Assembly: GCA_035443885.1 (NCBI GenBank)
Contig: DAOMNO010000015.1
Span: 22,646-86,645 of the forward strand
Source: DAOMNO01 sp035443885
Lineage (GTDB): Bacteria > Planctomycetota > Phycisphaerae > Phycisphaerales > SM1A02
Direction: 5' to 3'
DNA length: 64,000 nucleotides
Below, one piece after another: positions 33,633-43,688 of this stretch. Under the pieces are notes generated by a model. The model had not been told where the DNA came from and did not search any database. It saw only the letters and a program-made list of their open reading frames with translations. Within the stretch, counting starts at the first letter, position 1, and every line of letters begins with the position of its first letter. Both the position numbers and the translations under genes were made by a program.

Positions 33633-34818
33633 GCACGTAATTGAACGCTGTACCCACAGCAATGCCTACAAGCGCGGCAAGCTGTGGCATCAGCTCTGGC
33701 CATTGCCAGATCATCGCAATTGCGGTGACATAGTTAATGAGCGCGCCGAGCGAGCACACCGCCACAAAGCTCACGTACTGCCGATGCAGTGATCCATCGC
33801 GCGCATAGGAGAAGCTGAAGCGACGGTTGAGCACAAAGTTGCTCGTCATGGAGATGAGAATCGCTGCTGCGAGAGCCACTTCAGTCATCAGGCCCATCCA
33901 GAGCAGCAATGTGAGCACCGCGAGATTCACCACCGTGCCGCTGAGGCCAACAGCGAGAAACTGCGTCAGCGATGCCAGCACCGGGAACTTGTGCATTGCC
34001 AGCAGGCGCAGATGACGAATGTACTTGACCTGCTCTTTCAGGCTCAGCTTGCTCTCGCCGAACTTACGGTTCGCGAAGTGAATCGGCACTTCGCGCACAT
34101 CGCGGCAACGACATTTCACGATCAACTCCAGGCCGATCTTGAACCCGACCGCATTGAGTTGATCCGCTCGTTCAAATTGCGCACGCGTCAGGCTGAAGAA
34201 GCCCGCCATCGGGTCTTTGATTGACGTGAACGGTCGCGCCAGAAGCGTAGCGACTTTGCTGTTGAGCCATCGGAACGCGCCCCAGTCTTCTGCGGTCGTG
34301 CCACCCGGCACGTAACGCGAGCCGAACACCATGTCAGCGCCATCTTCAAGGGCCTCAACCATCGCGGGAATGGCTTCCGGCGGATGGCTGAGGTCTGCAT
34401 CCATCACGATGATGTTGTCATACCGCGCCTGGCGAATGCCTTCGAGTACAGACTGACTCAAACCCCGATCTCTCGTGCGGATCACGAGCCTCACCCACGG
34501 TTTGTTGAGCGATGCAACAACCTGTTCTGTGTTGTCGGGACTGTTGTCATCGACAATGACCACCTCGACGACAAGCCCCTGCTGACGGAGCGGCTCAATC
34601 CGCGCGATGAGATGCGGAATGTTCTCGGCCTCACGGAAGGTCGGCACGACGATCGACACGCGCCTGGCGTCAATCTCGATCTCGGTGATCGGCCGGCGCA
34701 CGCCGGGAATCTGCGGCCCAGTGCGGACAATTCCGGCGTGCACATCGCCGTTCCGCTCCGGCGCGACCCCTTCGCCCTCCTGCTGGAGCCCCTGACTTTG
34801 ATCGGACTCGCTACCCAT
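33601..34818 (-). CDS. polyprenyl-phosphate sugar synthase: GT2 fused to GtrA
   Basis: This 405-residue protein has a GT2 domain at about 53-280: VSIVVPTFREAENIPHLIARI, VVIVDDNSPDNTEQVV, VMDADLSHPPEAIPAMVEAL with the DxD metal site, and VFGSRYVPGG, all close to dolichol-phosphate mannosyltransferase (DPM1). A GtrA-like four-helix membrane domain follows at about 285-402 (LTQFLAVGLSGTVVNLAVLTLLL through FNYVLSYYAVFRRK). Such fusions make a polyprenyl-phosphate-linked sugar and may flip it. GGGAGG lies before the ATG at 34818. The first 50 residues are poorly conserved. It is paired tail to tail with a GT-C gene, its probable user. Confidence 0.9.
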   Translation of the reverse strand: MGSESDQSQGLQQEGEGVAPERNGDVHAGIVRTGPQIPGVRRPITEIEIDARRVSIVVPTFREAENIPHLIARIEPLRQQGLVVEVVIVDDNSPDNTEQVVASLNKPWVRLVIRTRDRGLSQSVLEGIRQARYDNIIVMDADLSHPPEAIPAMVEALEDGADMVFGSRYVPGGTTAEDWGAFRWLNSKVATLLARPFTSIKDPMAGFFSLTRAQFERADQLNAVGFKIGLELIVKCRCRDVREVPIHFANRKFGESKLSLKEQVKYIRHLRLLAMHKFPVLASLTQFLAVGLSGTVVNLAVLTLLLWMGLMTEVALAAAILISMTSNFVLNRRFSFSYARDGSLHRQYVSFVAVCSLGALINYVTAIAMIWQWPELMPQLAALVGIAVGTAFNYVLSYYAVFRRK

Positions 34819-34965
34819 CCCAACGCTCCTCCCGCCATTTCTGCGGATAGATTATCAGAAATAAACCGATCTCGATCTATCTTTCTTCCCCATCACCAAT
34901 TATCGGCTTCCGATAACCAAGATGCTACAAAGTACGGCCAATCAAGACGGCCGCCCCGGCCAGAT

Positions 34966-34971
34966 TAGACT
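34966..34971 (+). promoter_or_regulatory. TAGACT -10-like element, leaderless geometry
   Basis: TAGACT ends 8 bases before the ATG of the thioesterase gene, and no Shine-Dalgarno sequence is present. Confidence 0.35.
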
Positions 34972-34979
34972 GAACCGCC

Positions 34980-35387
34980 ATGAAGCCAACACTCGCGCTT
35001 GGAGCTACGGCTGAAATCGAGGTTACCGTTACCGAGGACATGTGCCCTGCCTTCGACGGCATCATTGTCCATCGTGTGTATTCCACATGGTCGATGGCGC
35101 ATCACATGGAGTTGGCAGCCCGCAAGGTGCTTGCGCCGCATCTTGAAGATCACGAAGAAGGCATCGGTTCGCACCTGTCGATCGACCACCTCGCGCCTAC
35201 GCCGCTTGGTCATCGGGTGCGCCTTGTCGCCATTGCTGTTGAACTCGGCCCCACCACGCTTGTGTGTGATGTAGCAGCGCATCATGTCCGTGAGGGTGGT
35301 GATCGCCTCGTCGGGCGAGGCAAGCAGATTCAGCGGATCCTGCCTAAGACAAAACTCGCTTCACTCATTGAACGCTCTGCTTCGTAA
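34980..35387 (+). CDS. FlK-like hotdog-fold thioesterase
   Basis: This 135-residue protein matches the fluoroacetyl-CoA-specific thioesterase-like hotdog family in layout: an N-terminal strand (GATAEIEVTVTEDMCPAF), a hotdog helix (STWSMAHHMELAARKVLAPHLEDHEEGIGSHLSIDHLAPTP), then GHRVRLVAIAVELGPTTLVCDVAAHHV and GRGKQIQRIL. The HLAPTPLGHRV turn is the family signature. It probably hydrolyses a small acyl-CoA; the true substrate in a non-fluorinated environment is unknown. The gene stands alone between a glycosyltransferase gene and the VOC remnant. Confidence 0.82.
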   Translation: MKPTLALGATAEIEVTVTEDMCPAFDGIIVHRVYSTWSMAHHMELAARKVLAPHLEDHEEGIGSHLSIDHLAPTPLGHRVRLVAIAVELGPTTLVCDVAAHHVREGGDRLVGRGKQIQRILPKTKLASLIERSAS

Positions 35388-35395
35388 CCGAACGA

Positions 35396-35473
35396 CTATT
35401 TCGGCTTGCTCTTATACCGCGAGAGTTTCGCACCGACGGGGTCTTCGATGATTGAGAATCCGCCGGTGCTCAT
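35396..35473 (-). pseudogene. remnant of a VOC/glyoxalase-like gene (C-terminal end)
   Basis: A 25-codon frame on the minus strand reads MSTGGFSIIEDPVGAKLSRY and ends KSKPK. The FSIIEDPVGAKLSRY part resembles the last beta-strand and turn (x-DPxGAxxxLY/F) of vicinal-oxygen-chelate proteins. An in-frame stop precedes the ATG and no earlier part of such a domain is seen, so it is most likely a decayed fragment; a real micropeptide cannot be excluded. Confidence 0.4.
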
Positions 35474-35479
35474 TCAATA

Positions 35480-37549
35480 TCACGGGATCGGATAAGCCGT
35501 GGACCAGCTCGGAACCAGCATCACGGGGTTTCGATATGCCGGTAGTGTTTCAAATTCGATCGCAGCACATGCATCATCCATCCCATTCTGACATGCCCAC
35601 TCAAGGATGTATCTGACCAAGCTGTCATCCTTATCAACACCTTGACCGGTATGGTGCATATACGCGAGATACCAGCAGCTCTCGACATCACCGCGTTCAC
35701 ACGCTCTGGCGAGAGCCGAAGGCAGTGTCGTCAGCAGATCCGAATGCGATGAATCAGTCAGCCCGATCCGAGCGAAGCCTTTGAGCGCATAGAGATTGCC
35801 CGCACCACAACGTTGATACAGTTCCACAGCGCGATCGCGATCAAGTGGACGACCGCGGCCGTTCTCATACGCCATGGCGACCAGGTAACAAGAAAGCCAA
35901 TCAGGATCGGCAGCACACTTGTCTTCCAGTCGCTCCAAAGCCGCAGCAACATCTTCGTCTGATCGCCGCTCACCCAGGAACAGGAACTGAATTGCAACAT
36001 TGACGCAGCCGTTCATGTCTTCAAGTTCGCATGCCGTAGCGAAGTACTTTGCAGCAAGCGCGTTGTTCTGACGAACGATCTTGCCTTCCATGCAGATAAG
36101 CCCGAGTTCATTGTACGCAGCGCCGGATTGGGAACCTTCCGCCAAGGCGCCTGCTGCGAGAACAAGACTGTGCCCTGCATGCGGCTTGCCGTCTGCCAGA
36201 GCCTGCTTCCAAAAGGCGACCGAGTTACCTGGATGCGGCGCTTCGATGAAGCCGGTGAAGAACATGGTGATGAACAGCAACACCCAGCAGGCCATGTGAA
36301 CCAGGTTCATCATGCGCGGCTGAAGTGCGTTCTCCCACAGCCGATTCAGCTTTCCCGCAACCCCCATGCGCACAAGGCGATCAATCAGCGGGACACACAG
36401 ATTCAGAATCGGGACCGGCAGCAGCTTGTCCCAAAAGAGCGGCACTTCCATGAGATCAAGCACACGGAAGAGCACCAGATACCCGATGCCGTAGAGCGCG
36501 CCATAGATCACACGGCCGAGATTCGTCCTAGGCGAGGTCGCAGGATCCGTTACCAGCAGATGCAGGCCAAGGAAAATCGGCGCTGCGATGTTGATATTCA
36601 CGAAAAAATACACGCCTGTGATCTGCGCGTAGAGCAGCCCGAAGACGCAGATCGTTGCCGTCGCCGCCACGGTCATCAGCGTAACGTGAAACAAGTACTG
36701 TACAACCAGCCCGCCCAGAAAGATCACGATGAGCATGTGCGGGGTTTCAAACGTCTGCGCAATCAACTGCCCGGCGGTCAACAATGATGTCGTGCCTGTG
36801 GCAATGAGTCCGATCGCAAAAACGGACTGGCCGAATGCGGATGGGTTGAAAATGTGCGTGCGTCGGCCGTCGCGCTCCCATGTGATGAACTGTTTGCCCA
36901 GCGCGCCAACGGTAAGCATGGCATATTGGAGAAAATACCAGTCGTGGTGGAACCACAACAGCAGATTCGTGCTGATGACGATCGGCATGGGGCCGAAGCC
37001 CAAACGCCATGTCCTTCCTCGCGACCATGAAAACAGCGCATCAAGGCAGTAGAGAAAGATCAACTGCGAAAGGATCAGTGGCACTTCCGCATACACCTGA
37101 TGCCAGTACCAACCCCAATAAATCAGGATCGTGGATTGCACACACGCCTGAACGTAATGCGCTTTGACAGCGAAAAACTCAACCTTGAGCGGCATGCCAC
37201 GCCGGCTCGCGACGATCCACAATACGAACTGCCAGATCAGCAACGCACCGGCCACGCCGAGCAGGCTCCACGTCAGCCTCGCGTTGCCGCTCGCTGGGGG
37301 AATGAATGTGAAGCAGACGAACAGCGCAGTGAGCGCGAAGGTCGGCCAAGGAAAGCCTTTCCATTGCAGATCGCCGCTGGGCGATGGCGGTTCAAACGGT
37401 TTCTCCGCGATGTGCTGCAACGTGTCTTGCGCGGCGCCATCAAGACCTGGCGCACCAGCAGCGGCCGTTCCAGCAGGGCGAAGGGAATCAGAATTGGTGG
37501 ATGCCTCTCTCAACTCGCTAGAACTCCACCCCCCCAGTTGCAGGAGCAC
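35480..37549 (-). CDS. RnfD/NqrB-like membrane protein fused to Sel1-type repeats
   Basis: This 689-residue protein has an N-terminal cytosolic stretch, then about ten membrane helices resembling the NQR2/RnfD family (WERDGRRTHIFNPSAFGQSVFAIGLI; NIAAPIFLGLHLLVTDPATSPRTNLGRVIYGALYG). The SGAT-type site that holds covalent FMN in RnfD/NqrB was not found. The last 240 residues are Sel1-like repeats (AAYNELGLICMEGKIVRQNNALAAKYF, LVAMAYENGRGRPLDRDRAVELY and LAYMHHTGQGVDKDDSLVRYIL). No other rnf or nqr gene is nearby, so it is not part of a standard Rnf complex. The GTG start at 37549 has TATACT 4 bases upstream. Function unknown. Confidence 0.75.
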   Translation of the reverse strand: MLLQLGGWSSSELREASTNSDSLRPAGTAAAGAPGLDGAAQDTLQHIAEKPFEPPSPSGDLQWKGFPWPTFALTALFVCFTFIPPASGNARLTWSLLGVAGALLIWQFVLWIVASRRGMPLKVEFFAVKAHYVQACVQSTILIYWGWYWHQVYAEVPLILSQLIFLYCLDALFSWSRGRTWRLGFGPMPIVISTNLLLWFHHDWYFLQYAMLTVGALGKQFITWERDGRRTHIFNPSAFGQSVFAIGLIATGTTSLLTAGQLIAQTFETPHMLIVIFLGGLVVQYLFHVTLMTVAATATICVFGLLYAQITGVYFFVNINIAAPIFLGLHLLVTDPATSPRTNLGRVIYGALYGIGYLVLFRVLDLMEVPLFWDKLLPVPILNLCVPLIDRLVRMGVAGKLNRLWENALQPRMMNLVHMACWVLLFITMFFTGFIEAPHPGNSVAFWKQALADGKPHAGHSLVLAAGALAEGSQSGAAYNELGLICMEGKIVRQNNALAAKYFATACELEDMNGCVNVAIQFLFLGERRSDEDVAAALERLEDKCAADPDWLSCYLVAMAYENGRGRPLDRDRAVELYQRCGAGNLYALKGFARIGLTDSSHSDLLTTLPSALARACERGDVESCWYLAYMHHTGQGVDKDDSLVRYILEWACQNGMDDACAAIEFETLPAYRNPVMLVPSWSTAYPIP

Positions 37550-37553
37550 AAGC

Positions 37554-37559
37554 AGTATA
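37554..37559 (-). promoter_or_regulatory. TATACT -10-like element, leaderless geometry
   Basis: On the minus strand TATACT ends 4 bases before the GTG start of the RnfD-like/Sel1 gene, which has no Shine-Dalgarno sequence. Confidence 0.38.
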
Positions 37560-37673
37560 GCACACTACTCAACCGTCTTACTGCATATGAAAACGCGGTA
37601 AATGCGGGCTATTGAGGACCCTGCACATAAAGAAGATGCGGCTGGACAGCACGCGATCTTCCGTGCGCCGCTT

Positions 37674-37679
37674 TATCAT
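37674..37679 (+). promoter_or_regulatory. TATCAT -10-like element, leaderless geometry
   Basis: TATCAT ends 6 bases before the hutU ATG. No Shine-Dalgarno sequence lies between. Confidence 0.42.
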
Positions 37680-37685
37680 GCTGAT

Positions 37686-39392
<1,707 letters not shown>

Positions 39393-39425
39393 AGTAACAT
39401 CAGCGGACAGTCGTTGTGGAAACAG

Positions 39426-39455
39426 CCCTGCTGATCGAATATTCGATCAGCAGGG
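39426..39455. repeat. 30-bp perfect palindrome
   Basis: The two 15-base arms meet at 39440/39441 and are exact reverse complements; the left arm starts CCCTGCTGATCGAAT. It lies 34 bases after the hutU stop. It has no T-run on either side, so it is either a terminator-like hairpin without a U-tract or a site for a dimeric DNA-binding protein. Confidence 0.85.
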
Positions 39456-39603
39456 TGATCTGCAAAGCCAGATCAGGCGCGCGGCTCCGCTGGTGAAGCC
39501 CGTTCCATGCCGCTTTTCGTCAAGCGGCTCGACTGCATGGGTCATCTGAAATCTCAAATCACTCGCCAAGCCGTGCTCCCGCCAACGGCGCGGGTGGGCC
39601 ACG

Positions 39604-39609
39604 TACAAT
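39604..39609 (+). promoter_or_regulatory. TACAAT -10-like element, leaderless geometry
   Basis: TACAAT ends 7 bases before the ATG at 39617 of the methyltransferase gene; the earlier TTG in this frame (39608) would lie inside the element. Confidence 0.45.
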
Positions 39610-39616
39610 GCCTGCC

Positions 39617-40420
39617 ATGTCTGATCGCGTTGATCTCTATCGCAACACATATGGCAACTTCGGCGATCAGATTCTGACTGAGATTCGTCAAGAAGTCTTT
39701 GGCGTTGACCTCGGGCAGAACAGTTGGACCACCGCAGAGGAATACGACCGCTTCTGCGATTGGCTTGCACCTCTATCGGGGCCTGACTCGCATGTACTCG
39801 AAGTCGCCTGCGGTTCCGGCGGGCCTGCGCTCCGTCTCTCGAATCGCTGCGGATGCCGCGTAACAGGAATTGATGTCAACGAAGAGGCAATCACAACTGC
39901 GAAGCAAACCGCTTCGGCGAGGGCCGGTGATGTGCAGTTCGTTCTTGCCGACATGAATAAACCGCTGCCGTTCGAAGAGGAGACCTTCGCCGGAATCCTC
40001 TGCAATGATTCCATGAATCATTTCGCCGACCGCCTTGCCGTGCTGCGCGAGTGGCATCGCGTGTTGAAACCGAAAGGTCGCTGCGTGTTCACCGATCCGG
40101 TTGTCATCACCGGGCCTGTGTCGAACGCCGAACTGTCGGCTCGCAGCAACATCGGCTTCTTCCTATTCGTGCCGCTGGACATGACCGAACGATTCATCCG
40201 TGAAGCGGGTTTCATCATCATCGCTTGCGAGGACGCGACAGAGAACATCGCGATGACCTCCGGTCGCTGGCACGCAGCCCGCCTGCAACGTCGCGATAAT
40301 CTGTTGAGAATCGAAGGCGAAGAGCGCTACGAAGGACTGCAACAGTTCTTTCATGCCGTACATACACTCACCAGTGAACGACGACTCTCTCGATTCGTCT
40401 ATTTCATTGAGAAGTCGTAA
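39617..40420 (+). CDS. class I SAM-dependent methyltransferase
   Basis: This 267-residue cytoplasmic enzyme has a Rossmann SAM-binding core: motif I VLEVACGSGGPALRLS, acidic Asp in VTGIDVNEEAI, VQFVLADMNKPLPFEEETFAGILCNDSMNHFAD (motifs II/III), and HRVLKPKGRCVFTDP. The C-terminal half (LQRRDNLLRIEGEERYEGLQQFF) resembles sarcosine/glycine- or ubiquinone-type small-molecule methyltransferases, but I cannot name the substrate. The ATG at 39617 is chosen over 39608. It is followed 29 bases later by a GNAT gene on the same strand, with which it may be co-transcribed. Confidence 0.85.
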   Translation: MSDRVDLYRNTYGNFGDQILTEIRQEVFGVDLGQNSWTTAEEYDRFCDWLAPLSGPDSHVLEVACGSGGPALRLSNRCGCRVTGIDVNEEAITTAKQTASARAGDVQFVLADMNKPLPFEEETFAGILCNDSMNHFADRLAVLREWHRVLKPKGRCVFTDPVVITGPVSNAELSARSNIGFFLFVPLDMTERFIREAGFIIIACEDATENIAMTSGRWHAARLQRRDNLLRIEGEERYEGLQQFFHAVHTLTSERRLSRFVYFIEKS

Positions 40421-40449
40421 GCTGGCATCTTTCAGATGCGAATTCTGCT

Positions 40450-41010
40450 ATGGAATCTGTCCAACCAATCTGCACGACTCCGCGAATGATCGAACGCCTC
40501 CTCCCGCCGGCTGATGACGCAACGATCCGCGGTCTCGCGCTGCTTTTGATCGATGCGGTCGATTCCGGCGCTGCTGTAACTTTTCTTGCCCCGCTCGCGC
40601 TCGATCGCGCCGTGGAATGGTGGCGCAAAACCGTCAATGAAAGCCGTGAAGGAGCGATTTTTCTCATTGCTCGCGACGAGGCGGGCATTACCGGCACGGT
40701 GCAAGTTCAGCCAGTATGGGCAGTAAACCAGATGCACCGCGCAGAAATCGCGAAGCTGCTGGTGCACCGCCGCGCTCGCGGCGCTGGACTGGGCAGGCGA
40801 TTGATGGAAGCAGCGGAAGACGCAGCCCGACGCGCAGGCTTCACGCTGCTCACGCTGGACACCAAACGCGGCGATGCGGCGGACAACCTCTACCGAAGCA
40901 TGGGGTGGACCTGCCTGGGAGCGATCCCGGGATACGCATTCGACCCGGACGGCAGAACGCTCCACGATGCGGCCATTTTCTATAAGCATCTCGCAGCCAC
41001 AAACTTGTAA
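40450..41010 (+). CDS. GNAT family N-acetyltransferase
   Basis: This 186-residue protein has the acetyl-CoA-binding GNAT core. HRAEIAKLLVHRRARGAGLGRRLMEAAEDAARRAG carries the Q/R-x-x-G-x-G/A pyrophosphate loop (RARGAG). LLTLDTKRGDAADNLYRSMGWTCLGAIPGYAFDPDG is the C-terminal beta-bulge region, ending with DAAIFYKHL. The pattern is that of acetyltransferases that modify small amines or antibiotics. It follows the methyltransferase gene by 29 bases. No clear ribosome site is seen. Confidence 0.9.
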   Translation: MESVQPICTTPRMIERLLPPADDATIRGLALLLIDAVDSGAAVTFLAPLALDRAVEWWRKTVNESREGAIFLIARDEAGITGTVQVQPVWAVNQMHRAEIAKLLVHRRARGAGLGRRLMEAAEDAARRAGFTLLTLDTKRGDAADNLYRSMGWTCLGAIPGYAFDPDGRTLHDAAIFYKHLAATNL

Positions 41011-41187
41011 CTGCGTTGCTTGCGAATTGCTCGCCGCTGTACGAGATTGGCCGCTACGACAACGAGGCAAAATCTCAGAATTTTAGGGGTTCGGGGCCTC
41101 CATCTCGCTTGGTATTACGAGGGCTTCTCAACTGGCATCGGTTTCCGTTCTCGCTGCCCTCACCTGCTTCAGCCTTTGGAGATCACC

Positions 41188-42543
41188 ATGACATTGGAGA
41201 GATTGCAAACCGTGCTTATTGGGACATTGATGCGAGCCGCCTGCATCGGCGCTGCACTGACCGCAGCCAGTGTTGCGCATGCACAATGCGATCAGTGGGA
41301 TCCATTTGTCATCGGCGCGTTCAACGGCGTGAACGGCTCTGTTTCTGCGACCATCGTGTACCAGGGCGATCTGGTTGTAGCCGGATCATTCACAGGCGGT
41401 GGCGGGCAAACGCTCAACAACATCGCTCGCTGGAATGGTTCAAACTGGCAGCCATTTGTCGTGAACGGCAACGTCGGCGTCAACTTTGCCGTCATGTCGC
41501 TGGCCATCTACAACGATGATCTCATTGCAGGCGGCAACTTCACCACGGCGGGCGGAATCACCGTCAATCGAATTGCGCGGTGGGACGGCGCGACATGGCA
41601 CCCATTTGAATCAGGCGGACAGATCGGCGTAAACAGCACCGTTGAAGCTCTCGCGGTTGTCGGTAATGAACTGATCGCGGGCGGCACATTTGCGACTGCA
41701 GGCGGACAGACTGTCAACCAGATCGCGCGTTGGAACGGAACAAGCTGGAGTCCGTTCGCCGTAGGCGCGGCCGTCGGTATGAATGCCAATGTTCGCGCGC
41801 TCGGCGTACACAACGGCCAGCTCATTGCGGGCGGCAACTTCACAACCGCGGGCGGCTTAACCGTCAATCGCATTGCGCGATGGGACGGAGGCACATGGCA
41901 GGCCTACGTTGTGGGCGGCACCACTGGCATCGGCGGCTCTGGCAATGAGGTTTTTGCCATCGCCGTATATAACGGTCAATTGCATATCGGCGGCAACTTC
42001 AGCCTGACCGGCGGGCAAACATATAACCGAATCGCTCGCTGGACTGGATCGGCGTGGGCGGCGCTCATCTCGAACGGCTTCAACGGTATCGGCGGGGCAA
42101 GCGCCGTTCGCGCGCTCACCGTGTACGACAATCAACTCATCATCGGCGGTGCGTTCTCCGAGGCGGGCGGAGAAACAGCGAATGGAATCGTGCGCTGGAA
42201 CGGAACGGTCATGATTCCATTCGTGGTAGACGGCCACAACGGCGTTGGCCCCAGCAATCCCACCGTTCGTGCATTGACAACACACAATGGCGCTCTCGTC
42301 GTCGGCGGCATCTTCACGACAGCAGGCGGGCAGGCTGCGAGCGGCATCGTGCGCTGGGGGTGTTCGACAACCCCGGTGCTCGGCGATTTGAATGACAGCG
42401 GAACTGTGGATGTGCAGGACCTGCTGATCCTGCTTGGCGCATGGGGAACATGCCCCAAGAAAGGTCCATGCCCCGCCGACCTCAACAGCTCAGGTGCGGT
42501 TGATGTGCAGGACTTGCTGATACTGCTTGCGAACTGGGGGTAA
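41188..42543 (+). CDS. exported beta-propeller repeat protein with dockerin-like tail
   Basis: This 451-residue protein has a signal peptide (MTLERLQTVLIGTLMRAACIGAALTAASVAHA) followed by about seven tandem repeats of roughly 50 residues built around the phrase AVYNGQLIAGGNFTTAGGxTVNRIARWDGxxWxPF. This regularity points to a seven-bladed propeller. The C-terminus has two dockerin-like motifs (GDLNDSGTVDVQDLLILLGAWG and ADLNSSGAVDVQDLLILLANWG) and stops after NWG. GGAGA lies 7 bases before the ATG at 41188; the frame extends to 41020 without a better start. It converges with the prepilin gene, 12 bases from its stop. Confidence 0.87.
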   Translation: MTLERLQTVLIGTLMRAACIGAALTAASVAHAQCDQWDPFVIGAFNGVNGSVSATIVYQGDLVVAGSFTGGGGQTLNNIARWNGSNWQPFVVNGNVGVNFAVMSLAIYNDDLIAGGNFTTAGGITVNRIARWDGATWHPFESGGQIGVNSTVEALAVVGNELIAGGTFATAGGQTVNQIARWNGTSWSPFAVGAAVGMNANVRALGVHNGQLIAGGNFTTAGGLTVNRIARWDGGTWQAYVVGGTTGIGGSGNEVFAIAVYNGQLHIGGNFSLTGGQTYNRIARWTGSAWAALISNGFNGIGGASAVRALTVYDNQLIIGGAFSEAGGETANGIVRWNGTVMIPFVVDGHNGVGPSNPTVRALTTHNGALVVGGIFTTAGGQAASGIVRWGCSTTPVLGDLNDSGTVDVQDLLILLGAWGTCPKKGPCPADLNSSGAVDVQDLLILLANWG

Positions 42544-42555
42544 GCAACGCGAAGA

Positions 42556-43614
42556 TCACGGAGGGCATGCGCCGCCGTACGCACCCATCAAGGGCGCATC
42601 GATGCCGGTAACAAATGGCGACCATCGTCGCATGTCGGCGGCGATCGCAGCAAGGTCGGTCATTTCTGTGCTGCCGTCGAGGTGTCCGACTGGATACTGT
42701 GTGGTTCCCCAGCGAACAATGGGCAGGCCGCCAACGCCAACCGGCAGCGTGCCGGGCACACCGCTGGTGCGGAAGCCATCTGCCACAGCGGTTCCCCACG
42801 CGACGCGGCCTTTGTCGCCGAGTTGCCATTGATGTTTGGACCAGCAGCTCCAGTCCGCATTGGAGACGATCGCCGGTGCGCGAAGCTCCGGATAGCCGAT
42901 CCACGAGCTTTTCACCTGGCGAAGATACGGATCGATCTCACCGGGCTGAAGATCCTGATCGCTTGCCGCTGCAACCGGACCGAACACGATCAACTGTGAT
43001 GGATTGCGAACTTCCGAAAGACGCTGCGCCGCGAGGCGTTGCGGCGGTGGATTCCGGAACGGGCTATTGATCCAGACATTCGCGCCGCCGTGGCTGGAAT
43101 CGCCGCCAACGAAGATGGAGTTCAAGCCGAAGGAAGGCACGGACGCGATACCAATGCGGGCTTCTGAAGGCACGGTGTTGGTGGTGCCGGGACCGAATGT
43201 TCCCTGCGAATATTCCTGCTCCAACTGAATGAGCAGCGAGGGATTTCGGTAATCGATCATCATTGTGCGCCACTCATGATCGAGATACGGCGCAAGCCGC
43301 CAGACGTAGGAACTGAGGTCGTTCACAGAAGCAAGCCGCTCGCCATCCGCCATGCGAGGGCGCAAGTTGATTTGCACCGGCAGATCGCCGATCAGTGAGC
43401 CATCCACATAGCCGGGCATCAGCGTCTGCCGATTGTCGGCAGAGTACGCGCTGTAGCCCGCCATCATCTGTCGCAAAGCGTTCGAGGATTCCGTCCGATT
43501 GGCAGCGTTCCTCGCGCCGCGCAGCGAGACGACCAGCAGACCGACGAGCACGAAGAGCACGGCGATCACCAGAAGTAGTTCAACGAGTGTGAAGGCTCGG
43601 TTGCGTTTGGACAT
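42556..43614 (-). CDS. prepilin-type (type II pseudopilin-like) protein 1
   Basis: This 352-residue protein begins with a class III signal, SKRNRAFTLVELLLVIAVLFVLVGLLVV: a short basic leader, cleavage before Phe, Glu at +5 and a hydrophobic helix. These are the marks of proteins processed by a prepilin peptidase. The rest is a large extracellular domain with GYVDGSLIGDLPV, MIDYRNPSLLIQLEQEY and ...RWSPFVTGIDAPLMGAYGG. The length far exceeds a normal pilin. Such proteins are numerous in Planctomycetota without matching secretion genes nearby, as here. The start at 43614 has GGAG upstream. It probably shares a transcript with the next prepilin gene, 74 bases upstream. Confidence 0.85.
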   Translation of the reverse strand: MSKRNRAFTLVELLLVIAVLFVLVGLLVVSLRGARNAANRTESSNALRQMMAGYSAYSADNRQTLMPGYVDGSLIGDLPVQINLRPRMADGERLASVNDLSSYVWRLAPYLDHEWRTMMIDYRNPSLLIQLEQEYSQGTFGPGTTNTVPSEARIGIASVPSFGLNSIFVGGDSSHGGANVWINSPFRNPPPQRLAAQRLSEVRNPSQLIVFGPVAAASDQDLQPGEIDPYLRQVKSSWIGYPELRAPAIVSNADWSCWSKHQWQLGDKGRVAWGTAVADGFRTSGVPGTLPVGVGGLPIVRWGTTQYPVGHLDGSTEMTDLAAIAADMRRWSPFVTGIDAPLMGAYGGACPP

Positions 43615-43688
43615 GAGACACTCCGGGTCAAAGCACGGACAATGAGTCGCGAACAGAAGAGGCAGCGAACACGTGCACCGTTGCTCGC

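Noticed and set aside
32820..33662. 280-codon minus-strand frame opposite the GT-C gene
   Set aside because: The translation is highly charged and low in hydrophobic segments, as expected from reading a membrane protein gene backwards.
41020..41187. Upstream extension of the propeller protein gene
   Set aside because: Residues before 41188 have no similarity and would hide the signal peptide; GGAGA marks the later start.
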